Virus record (IMG/VR): IMGVR_UViG_3300027580_000012
Span: 1 to 35,415 of that record
Direction: 5' to 3' (one strand)
From: a virus
Length of the DNA: 35,415 bases
In this document: positions 14,438-22,606 of the stretch, piece after piece
Position numbering within the stretch: position 1 is the stretch's first letter
How the letters are laid out: each line of letters opens with the position of its first letter
Notes under the pieces: generated by a model
The model's database searches: none
Seen by the model: the letters and a program-made list of their open reading frames with translations, nothing else
Told to the model about the DNA's origin: nothing
Position numbers and translations under genes: made by a program

Positions 14438-16243
14438 TTAAAAAGGTGCGTTTTCTTCTTGTTCTTTCAGTTCATTTTCAAAATCTGGAATATCATCCAT
14501 TCCTTGTGAATCCACTATTTCTGTTAAATCTTTCGGAGAAGAAACCAGCCAATTAGAATTATCCCAATTTGTTACATCACTTTCTCTCGGTTCATACCTT
14601 CCATTGTTATAATTATATTTCATTTCTGAAATACCCTGCTCTCCCAAATGCTTAAACTTGACTTTTTGCCAGTGAATATCAATCTCGTTTGTCATTAAGT
14701 TTTGTTCATTCTTTAGTCTTTCTACCGTAAAGCCATATTCAGCTTTATTGTAGAAATTGGCTCCTCCGGAAATGTCATACAGGGTTGGTGCATCAGTCCT
14801 GTTTCTCATAGTAACCGGGTGCGCTATAAGAAATACAAGAAGATTGTGAAGTTTAGCAAAACGATCCAGTGTATTAAGGAACCGATTAACATATTGGTCG
14901 TCTCTCTCTCCTTTCTCTTGTAAGTGTTCTATCCGGTTATACGGATCAATAACAAGGATAGAAATACCTTTTTTCTTTACGTAGTATTTTGCCGATTCCA
15001 GTATTCCTTCCAATGTCATATCATAATCATTCATGATATAGAAGAAATTATTACTTATATGGTCATAGGCTTGATCAAACTCTACATCGTTGGAATCTTT
15101 ACTACTAAATTTCTTTCCAATAAATTTTTCATACAGTTTTGAGTAATGATATTTTAAAGGAAAATTCTCAGGAGAATAAATTGCGGCCTTCCAGCCATAT
15201 TGCAAATTAAGTTTTGAAATAAGCCAATCCACAACTTCTGATTTACCACTACCCGGAACCCCGGTTCCTATCACTAAACGACCTAATTCCCAAGTGACAT
15301 TTTTGTCAACTTCATACACTCCAATCTTTTCTCCCGGTTGTATTCCATCCTCAAACAAAGAAACAAGGTTGTTGTATATTTGTGGTACTTCAACCGTGCC
15401 ATCAATCGGAACATCTTCTGCCTCATTAATCAGTTGTTTAAATTTCAAGCCTCCATAAGCAATAAAATAATCGTTCGCGTCTTTTTTATCTTTGAAGTTA
15501 ACCAGCTTGCATTTTTCTACCCCAATCCTTCTTGTTAGTTCATCCCTGAGATTGATTCCTTCTGTATCATTATCTACTGCGATATATACCGTTTCAATCT
15601 CTTCAAAAATTTCAATGACTTTTTCAAGATACTCCATTTCTTTGTGGTTCGCACCGTTGGGTACAGAAACAACATTGTTATAGCCGTTCTCTACCCACGT
15701 CAAATAATCCGGCTCTCCTTCAACTATTATAATTTCTTTATAGTTTTTTAACGCATCTTCATTGAGGAATAACAGTTCAGCACCTCCAACAAACTTGTGA
15801 GTTTTTTTTGCGCCTCGAAATTTTATATTTCTCAATTCGCCTTCCCGGAAATAAGGAAAACACATTGCCTCCATTTTCCGTTTAAACTGCGGCATATACT
15901 CAGTGTCAGAATACACATTGCATTTTTTCAAAGTATTCTGGCTTATCATCCTGCTTTCCCAATATTTGACTGCTTTATCTGAAAGATCAGTTTTGTTTTG
16001 CCATTCCGGGATATAGTAATCTTTTTGGCCACCATGAGGCTTATATTCAAAGAAAGAGTTATGACACCGATGGCAATAACCTCGATTATTTTGTGTATCC
16101 CATGCTAAATCTTTCTGATTCTGATTCTTTTTACTGTGCGTATGGTGGCACAAAGGACATTTTAAACGCTCTTCTTTCTTATTGCCGTTTACTTTTATAT
16201 CCCTTATTTCTCTTGTTTTTGCCGCCTGTATCCTTACTATCAT
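14438..16243 (-). CDS. Bifunctional primase-helicase (zinc ribbon, TOPRIM, DnaB/Twinkle-type ATPase)
   Basis: 601 residues. N-terminal zinc ribbon with C29/C32 and C57/C60 (CPLCHHTH, GYCHRCHNS); TOPRIM domain with VEGEPD (E175) and VDNDTEG (D224, D226); RecA-fold helicase with Walker A GVPGSGKS (328-335), Walker B ILVIDPYN (D433) and FLIAHP. Layout is that of T7 gp4/Twinkle enzymes: 5'-3' unwinding plus primer synthesis or its remnant. The C-terminus ends EQEENAPF, another acidic tip with terminal Pro-Phe. It overlaps the replisome-organiser gene by 4 bases. Confidence 0.92.
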   Translation of the reverse strand: MIVRIQAAKTREIRDIKVNGNKKEERLKCPLCHHTHSKKNQNQKDLAWDTQNNRGYCHRCHNSFFEYKPHGGQKDYYIPEWQNKTDLSDKAVKYWESRMISQNTLKKCNVYSDTEYMPQFKRKMEAMCFPYFREGELRNIKFRGAKKTHKFVGGAELLFLNEDALKNYKEIIIVEGEPDYLTWVENGYNNVVSVPNGANHKEMEYLEKVIEIFEEIETVYIAVDNDTEGINLRDELTRRIGVEKCKLVNFKDKKDANDYFIAYGGLKFKQLINEAEDVPIDGTVEVPQIYNNLVSLFEDGIQPGEKIGVYEVDKNVTWELGRLVIGTGVPGSGKSEVVDWLISKLNLQYGWKAAIYSPENFPLKYHYSKLYEKFIGKKFSSKDSNDVEFDQAYDHISNNFFYIMNDYDMTLEGILESAKYYVKKKGISILVIDPYNRIEHLQEKGERDDQYVNRFLNTLDRFAKLHNLLVFLIAHPVTMRNRTDAPTLYDISGGANFYNKAEYGFTVERLKNEQNLMTNEIDIHWQKVKFKHLGEQGISEMKYNYNNGRYEPRESDVTNWDNSNWLVSSPKDLTEIVDSQGMDDIPDFENELKEQEENAPF

Positions 16244-16938
16244 ACTGACAATTTCTTTTCGCCTGTTTTTGTTCTGTTCTGTTTATTCTCTCCGTTTTTT
16301 CTCTCCCAAGTTCTTACTGCCGCTTTCCAATCCTTCATCTTGTTACTTCCTATCATCCAACCTTTACTTGAATAGAAATTAACAAATCTTTCAGCATCAA
16401 CACTGTTTTCTCGTTGTTGGCAATACTCTCTGACCTGTTCAACTGAAGGAGGAGTAAACTGCTTGTTTTCATTTCCTTTACTTTTCTCTCCTTTACTTTT
16501 CTCTCCTTTACTTTTCTCTCCTTTACTGGCATTGCTATCGCTTTGCGTTTGCTCTGCGTTCGCATTGCGTTCGCTTCCTGATTGAATTTCTTTTTTCCAC
16601 CTTTCTTTTGCCGCCATTCGTGCTTTTTCTTTCTTTTCATCATATCTTAGCATTCTTTCTTTTAGTGATGGAGAAAGAAAAAATTCATCATCTGTGATCT
16701 CAAATAAATCATATCCTGTTATTACTGCTTTCATTTTTTCGGCAGTTGTATTATATCTCCTTGCAAGGGCAGATATTAACTTCATAGGATATTTGTATTC
16801 GGGTTGATCTCGTAAGGTTTCAATTAAAATCCAATATATCCCGTAACCTTCAAGTCCTAACTGCTCTATAAGCAAAACACATTTTGGATCATCTTTGGCA
16901 TTACTATCATGAGGAAAATAATATGCGTCTTTTGACAT
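16240..16938 (-). CDS. Replisome organiser, DUF4373 / Lin1244-type N-terminus
   Basis: 232 residues. The N-terminus KDAYYFPHDSNAKDDPK ... EGYGIYWILIETLR is the DUF4373 (Lin1244/Lin1753) winged-helix domain of phage initiators. A low-complexity linker follows (ERNANAEQTQSDSNASK, then three GEKSK repeats), then a DnaD/O-like C-terminus (VEQVREYCQQR ... FVNFYSSKGWMIG ... WKAAVRTWER). It should bind the origin and pass the helicase, which it overlaps. The linker DNA is itself repetitive and may be the origin. Confidence 0.88.
   Translation of the reverse strand: MSKDAYYFPHDSNAKDDPKCVLLIEQLGLEGYGIYWILIETLRDQPEYKYPMKLISALARRYNTTAEKMKAVITGYDLFEITDDEFFLSPSLKERMLRYDEKKEKARMAAKERWKKEIQSGSERNANAEQTQSDSNASKGEKSKGEKSKGEKSKGNENKQFTPPSVEQVREYCQQRENSVDAERFVNFYSSKGWMIGSNKMKDWKAAVRTWERKNGENKQNRTKTGEKKLSV
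16474..16576 (-). repeat. Origin-like repeat block inside the replisome-organiser gene
   Basis: Two parts. (a) 16528-16576: degenerate ~11-base units, sense strand CGAACGCAATGCGAACGCA, then GCAAACGCAA and GCAATGCC. (b) 16474-16526: a 15-base unit (GGAGAGAAAAGTAAA) repeated more than three times. Iterons inside the initiator gene are the lambda O-type arrangement. Both parts share exact 13-18 base strings with non-coding DNA near 32.1 kb. Confidence 0.6.
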
Positions 16939-16961
16939 AAATATTTGTTTTTGTTGTTTTA

Positions 16962-17123
16962 CTATCTATTTTCTTTCTGAAAAAACTTCTTCAATCTCTC
17001 CTTATCTTGAGAGTATCGTTTTTCAGCAAGTTTATTCATTCCTGAGTTTGTTACGTACCCGGTCAGCCAATTCATTCCGGGTACTGCCGGAAATAAGCTG
17101 TTATTTTCTTCTTTTGTTTGCAT
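16962..17123 (-). CDS. Hypothetical microprotein, 53 residues
   Basis: ATG 17123 to TAG 16962: MQTKEENNSLFPAVPGMNWL ... KRYSQDKERLKKFFQKENR. It is preceded by a leader copy (GAAACCAGCGTC) three bases from the ATG, as are several real genes here, and fills an otherwise empty gap in a tightly packed operon. Family not recognised. Confidence 0.6.
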   Translation of the reverse strand: MQTKEENNSLFPAVPGMNWLTGYVTNSGMNKLAEKRYSQDKERLKKFFQKENR

Positions 17124-17137
17124 AAGACGCTGGTTTC

Positions 17138-17551
17138 TTATTGTTCTGTGAAACTTTGTTTTACTACTTTGTCATTTAGAAGGAGCCTTGCGTTTTCTCC
17201 TTCGGTTAATTTGTCAAACAATGCTTGTGTTAAATTCCATTTGATATTAAAAGCGTATGTTCTTGCACCTTTTATCTCTATGTAGTCAACTGTACCGTCA
17301 TTGTGTACTACCCGAAAATCAATTTTGTAGCCGCAGATTTTTTCACCTTCAACATATAATTCCCATTGGTGCTGTGGTTGCCAGTCTTTAATTTCTCCGG
17401 CTTTGAGCATCCAGTCCAAGTCCTGTGCCTTAACACATTCCTTGTTACTGTCATAATATCGGTCATTATATTTTGTTTTTTTGGCTCCGTATTTGTTTGT
17501 TTTGATTGGTTTGTCTAAATCTTTCAGACGTTGGTTTATTTTTTTGCTCAT
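17138..17551 (-). CDS. DUF1064 nuclease-like protein
   Basis: 137 residues. NKYGAKKTKYNDRYYDSNKE, AGEIKDWQPQ, YKIDFRVVHND and VDYIEIKGART match DUF1064, a phage family with a PD-(D/E)xK-like core; candidate catalytic residues are E38, D79, E92 and K94 (D..E-x-K). Probably resolves or trims recombination and replication intermediates. Its start overlaps the NinB-like stop by 4 bases. Confidence 0.8.
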   Translation of the reverse strand: MSKKINQRLKDLDKPIKTNKYGAKKTKYNDRYYDSNKECVKAQDLDWMLKAGEIKDWQPQHQWELYVEGEKICGYKIDFRVVHNDGTVDYIEIKGARTYAFNIKWNLTQALFDKLTEGENARLLLNDKVVKQSFTEQ

Positions 17552-17952
17552 AAAAACTCCTTGTTCGCTTCTATTTCATTATACATCCTGTCTGTTACTT
17601 CATTTGGCTTAGGCAGATAAAGCCCGTTAAGTGACGAATAAGTCCTAAATTTTTCTATAAAAGTGTTCAGTTCTTTTGTATCCATCTTGCTTGTTCGTTG
17701 GAAAAATATATAGTTGCCTTTTGTATATGTATAGCCCAACGCTATTTTTACCTGTGTTTTGGCTTCTTCTTTTGTGTAACCAAACTCCAACCCGTATAGA
17801 CTGAATAAAAGGTGTAAGTAATTATTTTGAGAAGGCGTTCGCTTCTTATTTACTTTTTTTACATCAACGACCGGATGATCGCTTGCTGATATATCCCTCA
17901 GTCTTTTCAATAATTTCTTTTTGTTCTCTTTGTGGCTTAGGTTGTATCTCAT
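17548..17952 (-). CDS. NinB-like recombination protein
   Basis: 134 residues. KRTPSQNNYLHLLFSLYG, LEFGYTKEEAKTQVK and the C-terminal MDTKELNTFIEKFRTYSS, LYLPKPNE follow the pattern of phage NinB/Orf-type proteins, which bind ssDNA and assist RecBCD/RecFOR-type or phage recombination. Coupled to the DUF1064 nuclease. Assignment is by pattern and context. Confidence 0.6.
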   Translation of the reverse strand: MRYNLSHKENKKKLLKRLRDISASDHPVVDVKKVNKKRTPSQNNYLHLLFSLYGLEFGYTKEEAKTQVKIALGYTYTKGNYIFFQRTSKMDTKELNTFIEKFRTYSSLNGLYLPKPNEVTDRMYNEIEANKEFL

Positions 17953-17972
17953 TTTATCTTTTCTTTTTTAAG

Positions 17973-18001
17973 GGGAGCAATCCTTTTAGTGAATTGCTCC
18001 C
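17973..18001 (-). other. Intercistronic GC-rich hairpin
   Basis: Stem GGGAGCAAT/ATTGCTCCC, loop of 11. It lies between the 18070-19053 and NinB-like genes. No T-run on either side, so mRNA stabilisation or processing is likelier than efficient termination. The rest of the 117-base gap holds no gene. Confidence 0.6.
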
Positions 18002-18069
18002 GTTAAACACACACTTTCAGAATCAATTATTAAACTCCCTTGTTAAAGTTCAACAATTAATTAAGCTCT

Positions 18070-19053
18070 TTAATCTATCAGATCATCGAAAATCCAACCT
18101 TTCGTTACTGATAGAAGTATTGCATAGCCAATCAGATCGGCTACATCGTTTTTTCTTAGTTCTTGACTGTTTTTAATTCTACCCAGCTTATCATCCAGCC
18201 GGATACGGATTCCTTCTTCGGAATTTAACCCGGAAAATATTTTCTTTGGTTCCAATGCAGAATTGCCGTAGCGATTGTTTTTTTCTACCAATACGCCCAT
18301 GATTGATCTGCATACTTTCTTGATATTTTCCGTAGTTGTTGCTGTTTCAGAATCTTTTTCCGGGAAAGCTGTCTCTGCCGCTTCTATGGAATCTGCATCC
18401 CCTCCGGCCTGTTTTTTCTTTTCTTCAAAATCTACTTCGTGAATTTCTGCATTTGGAAATTTTTTGTTTACAAACTGAGCAAGGAATACTTTAAGAGAAT
18501 AAGGTTCAAACTTAATTTTACCGTTTTCTTTGAATATATTTTCTTTTAAAAATTCTCTTGCTTTTTCTACAATATTTAGGGGCGCATAGTATGAAGCCTC
18601 TCTGAGATAATGAATTTCAGTCGCTCTTTTCCTTGCCAGTGTTTCTAAAGATTCTTTTTGTTCTTCTTTGTTGTTTTCTTCTTTTTGGGTTTTAGCTTCT
18701 GCAGGGATATTAAAGCGGTATCTCGATTGGTATCTAACTTCATTTAATATTTCGCCTCTAATTTTTTCCCTGTATTCAGCAAGAAGAGTTTTTAATTTAT
18801 CTGGATTTTTTAAAAGTTCGGTATCCAATCCTTTATTGCGTCTTTTTCGCAGAAGGAAATAATTAGCACCTATCATGTCATTTGCTGTACTGTGGAAAAC
18901 TTTTGTCAGTGTATTTTCAAACTCTGATCGTGCAAAGTCCTCCATTAATTTTTTTATATCCACTCTTGATAGCCGAAAATATTCCGTTTTTAAACCATCA
19001 TTGACTAATAATCCTTCTGATATTTTTTCGTTTATTAATTCATCTCTATTCAT
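18070..19053 (-). CDS. Protein with C-terminal nucleotide-modification/MazG-like domain
   Basis: 327 residues. The C-terminus ILVEKNNRYG-like stretch (LVEKNNRYGNSALEPKKIFS, IRIRLDDKLGRI, DVADLIGYAILL) is the helical YG.SAL...IFS / RxDDKLxRI / DLIGY pattern of phage proteins related to nucleotide-modification-associated (DUF1599-like) domains. The first ~230 residues are helical and unassigned, with an acidic/polar linker around 215-245. The family name is moderately sure; the substrate is unknown. Confidence 0.6.
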   Translation of the reverse strand: MNRDELINEKISEGLLVNDGLKTEYFRLSRVDIKKLMEDFARSEFENTLTKVFHSTANDMIGANYFLLRKRRNKGLDTELLKNPDKLKTLLAEYREKIRGEILNEVRYQSRYRFNIPAEAKTQKEENNKEEQKESLETLARKRATEIHYLREASYYAPLNIVEKAREFLKENIFKENGKIKFEPYSLKVFLAQFVNKKFPNAEIHEVDFEEKKKQAGGDADSIEAAETAFPEKDSETATTTENIKKVCRSIMGVLVEKNNRYGNSALEPKKIFSGLNSEEGIRIRLDDKLGRIKNSQELRKNDVADLIGYAILLSVTKGWIFDDLID

Positions 19054-19067
19054 AAGTTAGTCTTTTT

Positions 19068-19376
19068 TTAAAATACTTTTCCTGTGTTTTTTATCATATT
19101 TTTCATTATGGAATTATGTATATCAACAGATTCAATAATTCTCTTTTCTTCTTCTTTGATCACAGAATAAAAGTTATACAGTGAAATTTGCCTCAGCGTC
19201 CAATTTTGCACAAAGGCCGCTGGTAATACTTTCTTAAATTTTCCCGGAACCTCCCATATTATTGGTTCGCCACGTTTAGCAAGTAACATTATTGCCTCCG
19301 GTAAAAGTTTAGCTCCTACATAACAGTTTTTTGATACCTTTTGAAACCTTTCACTATTTCTTTCTTCTGTATTCAT
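19068..19376 (-). CDS. Hypothetical protein
   Basis: 102 residues, basic and mostly helical (FKKVLPAAFVQNWTLRQISL, VIKEEEKRIIESVDIH). No recognised family. Start chosen at the ATG after the hairpin at 19395-19420. Confidence 0.65.
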   Translation of the reverse strand: MNTEERNSERFQKVSKNCYVGAKLLPEAIMLLAKRGEPIIWEVPGKFKKVLPAAFVQNWTLRQISLYNFYSVIKEEEKRIIESVDIHNSIMKNMIKNTGKVF

Positions 19377-19394
19377 AAGTCAGTCTCTTTTTTG

Positions 19395-19420
19395 AAAGAG
19401 GGGAGAAAACTCCCCTCTTT
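19395..19420 (-). other. Intercistronic hairpin
   Basis: Perfect 11-bp stem AAAGAGGGGAG/CTCCCCTCTTT with a 4-base loop, 3 bases after the upstream stop codon and about 20 before the next ATG. No T-run follows on the sense strand. Confidence 0.7.
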
Positions 19421-19423
19421 GTT

Positions 19424-20134
19424 TTACACTGTATAGATAATTGGAAGTTCCGGCATAAGTTCTCGGATTTTGTTAAGTTCCTCGTTTATCCTTTCGTCAA
19501 CCTGTTTCTCCATCTTTTCTTCCAGTTCATCTGAAATAAGACAACAATCAAACGTATTTGGATCAATGAGAAATTCAACATTAACAGTTACCGGGGATTC
19601 GCCTTCAAACAATGGAATTGTAATACTGAATGAAGGAGGCAAGTTATGATCAACGGCCTGTTCTTTTTTGTATCTTTGATTTCCTCGTTGATCGTCCATT
19701 TTTTCAAGGCTTTTTTCAACCTTTGGTTTGAAGTTCAGAAGTTCATGAATAACCTTCATTCCTGCTGATTGATCTACAAAATGTCTCTTCTTTTTCTTCA
19801 TGAATTGTGCAAGTTCGCTAACTCCTTTTGTCTGATCGGAGTTAATTTTCCACATATCAAACTCGTTGCTTGTGCTTAAAACGCCTTGCACCAATCCTTT
19901 AAACTGACTTGTCTCGTCAATATTAAGGTTGATTACTGCTGAGCTACTATTTTTTACAACTTTTATATGAGAGTTGTGTGGATCAATAGTTCTCTTCGAG
20001 AGAAATTCATAGACCGTCATTATATCGCCTACTATATGTAGAGGCTCTGGTTCTCTAACCGGGGAGGCTTCCCCTTGTCTAATAATCAATTCTTTTTGAT
20101 TTTCTGTTGTTTTTACTTCAATGTTTTCTTGCAT
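19424..20134 (-). CDS. DUF2303-like phage protein
   Basis: 236 residues. The order FDMWKINSDQTKGVSELAQFMKK with DQ..G.. and LPPSFSITIPLFEGESPVTV resembles DUF2303, a family usually found beside recombination genes, where W, Q.FA.F and P..F.L.IPVF.G are the landmarks. A C-terminal coiled coil is followed by PELPIIYT. Function unknown; linked here to RecT and YqaJ. A leader copy (AAAACTAACGTC) is 3 bases before the ATG. Confidence 0.55.
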   Translation of the reverse strand: MQENIEVKTTENQKELIIRQGEASPVREPEPLHIVGDIMTVYEFLSKRTIDPHNSHIKVVKNSSSAVINLNIDETSQFKGLVQGVLSTSNEFDMWKINSDQTKGVSELAQFMKKKKRHFVDQSAGMKVIHELLNFKPKVEKSLEKMDDQRGNQRYKKEQAVDHNLPPSFSITIPLFEGESPVTVNVEFLIDPNTFDCCLISDELEEKMEKQVDERINEELNKIRELMPELPIIYTV

Positions 20135-20147
20135 AAGACGTTAGTTT

Positions 20148-20597
20148 TTAGTTGTTTGTACCTGTTTTTTCTTCTTCGTTATCATCGTTGTTTTTGATCC
20201 GGAAAATATTGCTTTGCTTTTCCGATGGATACATTGACCGGAATTTTGCCAGTTCTCCGTTTGAATTGTAATACAGCGTTTGTCCGTTTTCTTCGTCAAC
20301 AAACTTGTAACATTCTTCCTCTACAAACTTTGACTGTTTTTCAAGAATAGGTATGATTTCGGAAACCGTTTTTTGTAAAGGCTTCATTTCTCCTTTGTAA
20401 TAATCATTGTATTTCCTTTTCTCTTCTTCAAGCCTGTTGAGTTTTACACTTAACTCTGAGAGTTTTTCTTTAAGTTCAAATAACTCCTCCTGTGTAATTG
20501 TCTTTTCGTACTGAACCGTCTCAACGGCTTCTGCGTTATCTTCCAGCATTTGTTGACGCTGTTCCGGTGGATACTCTTGAAATAATGTTTTATTCAT
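20148..20597 (-). CDS. Coiled-coil protein between exonuclease and DUF2303-like gene
   Basis: 149 residues; residues ~35-95 form a strong coiled coil (LFELKEKLSELSVKLNRLEE). The C-terminus is acidic (NNDDNEEEKTG). Family not recognised; position in the recombination block suggests an accessory factor. Confidence 0.7.
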   Translation of the reverse strand: MNKTLFQEYPPEQRQQMLEDNAEAVETVQYEKTITQEELFELKEKLSELSVKLNRLEEEKRKYNDYYKGEMKPLQKTVSEIIPILEKQSKFVEEECYKFVDEENGQTLYYNSNGELAKFRSMYPSEKQSNIFRIKNNDDNEEEKTGTNN

Positions 20598-20613
20598 ATT
20601 GATTTGATTTTTG

Positions 20614-20637
20614 TCAGGGGAGAAAAATCTCCCCTGA
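20614..20637 (-). other. Intercistronic hairpin
   Basis: Perfect 10-bp stem TCAGGGGAGA/TCTCCCCTGA with a 4-base loop, directly after the YqaJ gene. No T-run follows. Confidence 0.7.
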
Positions 20638-20643
20638 TTGGTT

Positions 20644-21621
20644 CTACTTGATATTTAATCTTCTATAACCATTTTTCGTTTTAAGATATTTGTTGTAAAT
20701 CTTCGGGTTATCCTTCTCAAAACTCTTTTCATCGAATTTTGTACTGTCTTTTGTTTTTCTATAAGTAAGAAGAATGTCATCTCCGTATTTTACAGTATCT
20801 GCATCCTGAGCAAAAGAAATAATCCTGTCTTTAATCTCTTTTTCTTTTTCTTCGTATTCTTTCTTTTTTCGCTGTGTTTCTTTTAGTTGGTCTACGTCCT
20901 CCTTAACAAAGTCCGTAGCTTCAACTATTTTTTCTTCAACATGAGAAGGAAATAACTCCTTAATATCTTCTTTGCTTATAGGGTCAGGTGGAACATCAGC
21001 TAATACGTGTTTAGTCCAAAAATGCTCTGCCTGCTCCATCATTAAGCTAAAAAAGTCAGGATCAAATGAATATGAATCCCAATAAATCTCTCTATCAAAT
21101 GGAGATTTGACAACAATAGTTCCTCCATCATACCCTAAAATTCCACAATACCATTGAAGTTGACAATATCTTTCCGATGTTGTAACTTTATCCCTTGCGG
21201 ATTCTTTTACTTCTAAAACTCCTTTGCCATTGAACAATAAATTGCCATCGTCATCTGTTTCGTTTTTATTGAAAAACCTCCTGTCAGGAGTTCCCCGAAC
21301 AAAACTTTTTTCTGGATGAATATATAGAACGTCATCATCACTGCTTTTAATCAGCTTGTTGCCTGATCTATATTCCCACCATCGAGCAATACCATCCTCA
21401 ATAAACTGACCTGATTCAGTTATGTTATTTCCTTTGAATTGATCTACTCTGCCTGTTTTTTCCTGCCATAATTTGTACGGAGTTTTGTAAGGATTGTAGC
21501 CTAAAACAGCGGCAATTTCTGAGCCACCCAATCCTTTTTCTTTTTCTTTCAGCCATTGCTCCCGGCTTTCGGGAGCAATAACTATTGGTTTGTATTGTGA
21601 TGCTGTGTTTTCTTTAAACAT
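20644..21621 (-). CDS. YqaJ-family recombination exonuclease
   Basis: 325 residues. GLGGSEIAAVLGYNPYKTPY (residues ~30-49), GTPDRRF (D113), GVLEVKESA (E137, K139) and YCQLQWYCG (Q154) give the PD-(D/E)xK core of YqaJ/lambda-Exo nucleases; the C-terminal ~80 residues are a coiled coil (KKKEYEEKEKEIKDR). It digests one strand to give ssDNA for the annealase encoded immediately upstream. GGAGG 7 bases before the ATG is a clear Shine-Dalgarno site. Confidence 0.9.
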   Translation of the reverse strand: MFKENTASQYKPIVIAPESREQWLKEKEKGLGGSEIAAVLGYNPYKTPYKLWQEKTGRVDQFKGNNITESGQFIEDGIARWWEYRSGNKLIKSSDDDVLYIHPEKSFVRGTPDRRFFNKNETDDDGNLLFNGKGVLEVKESARDKVTTSERYCQLQWYCGILGYDGGTIVVKSPFDREIYWDSYSFDPDFFSLMMEQAEHFWTKHVLADVPPDPISKEDIKELFPSHVEEKIVEATDFVKEDVDQLKETQRKKKEYEEKEKEIKDRIISFAQDADTVKYGDDILLTYRKTKDSTKFDEKSFEKDNPKIYNKYLKTKNGYRRLNIK

Positions 21622-21630
21622 ATTAACCTC

Positions 21631-22557
21631 CTACTCGTTAAAATTCAATTTGCCATTGCCTGACTTACTTTGATTCTGCCCGTTAGATTTGGATTTAGTT
21701 TCTTTAGTTTGGGCGTTTGAATTTGAAGCCTTCGTTTTTTGCATGGAAGCCTGTAACGGATCAGAAGGTTCTTTTTCTTCGGTAGCTGGTTCTTGTTTTT
21801 CTTCGGTTGTGTGTGGCTCATTATTTTCTGGCTCAGGCTCATGTTCTGATTGTGTTTGTTCTTGATTTGCCTGTTGATTCTCCCCTGATTCATCTTCAAT
21901 TATTTCTGCATCTTGAATTTCTTCATCTGTTTTCATTCCCATCGTTATTTCCGGGGCATATAATCTTTGCCAAAATGCGGCCGCACGATAACGCAACATT
22001 AATTCCGGCATAGTTTTCCATTTACTACCTGATTTAGTGTACCATCCTTCCTTGATTGCCATTTCGATAGTGACTTCCGGGGATTCTAATGTTTCGCCAG
22101 TGTTACGGTCTTTTGTGTAAGCAATACATCCTTTGTCGTGTATTTCGGGAATTGTTTTCGTGTTTGGTACAGACTTGCCATTACTTTTTGAAAACTCGAC
22201 ATACTCAATGTTTTTCTTTTTGCCGTAATCTTTAATTTTGTATTTTAATGGATCAAATCTATTGCTTGCATTGATTGAAGCAATAAGGAATGTACTGCTA
22301 AAAGATGGCCTCCCGTAAATAATATTTAGGTTTTGCATAACCATTAAAGGGGAAGCGTTCATCCTGTTTGACATTTCAAGTGCTACTAACACGTTAGAAA
22401 CATTGTTTTGATACTCTTTTGGTACAAGATCAGATTGCGCCATTGATTTTGCAATCCGCTGAGCAAGGGCAAAATTATCTCCGTTTGAAAATACGGCTAA
22501 TTCATTTTCACTTGCTTGTTGTTGAACACTGCTGGTTTGTTTTTTCTGACTTGTCAT
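21631..22557 (-). CDS. recT: RecT-family single-strand annealing protein
   Basis: 308 residues. Core ~30-205: FALAQRIAKSMAQSDLVPKE, VLVALEMSNRMNASPLMVMQ, and MLRYRAAAFWQRLYAPEITM, all typical of RecT/Bet annealases. After ~residue 210 the protein is a low-complexity Gln/Glu/Pro/Ser tail of about 95 residues, which the core family lacks. It pairs complementary ssDNA made by the YqaJ nuclease next door. No extra stop suggests disruption. Confidence 0.88.
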   Translation of the reverse strand: MTSQKKQTSSVQQQASENELAVFSNGDNFALAQRIAKSMAQSDLVPKEYQNNVSNVLVALEMSNRMNASPLMVMQNLNIIYGRPSFSSTFLIASINASNRFDPLKYKIKDYGKKKNIEYVEFSKSNGKSVPNTKTIPEIHDKGCIAYTKDRNTGETLESPEVTIEMAIKEGWYTKSGSKWKTMPELMLRYRAAAFWQRLYAPEITMGMKTDEEIQDAEIIEDESGENQQANQEQTQSEHEPEPENNEPHTTEEKQEPATEEKEPSDPLQASMQKTKASNSNAQTKETKSKSNGQNQSKSGNGKLNFNE

Positions 22558-22606
22558 AGTTTTAATTGTTTGTGTTATTCGACATTGGTTTTAGATTCGT
22601 TTATTT

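Noticed and set aside
16474-16526. CRISPR array
   Set aside because: Repeats are 15 bases, contiguous without spacers, and in frame in a gene.
16353-16643. 96-residue - strand Lys-rich frame
   Set aside because: Alternate frame of the replisome-organiser linker repeats.
21645-21899. 84-residue - strand frame
   Set aside because: Alternate frame of the low-complexity RecT tail.
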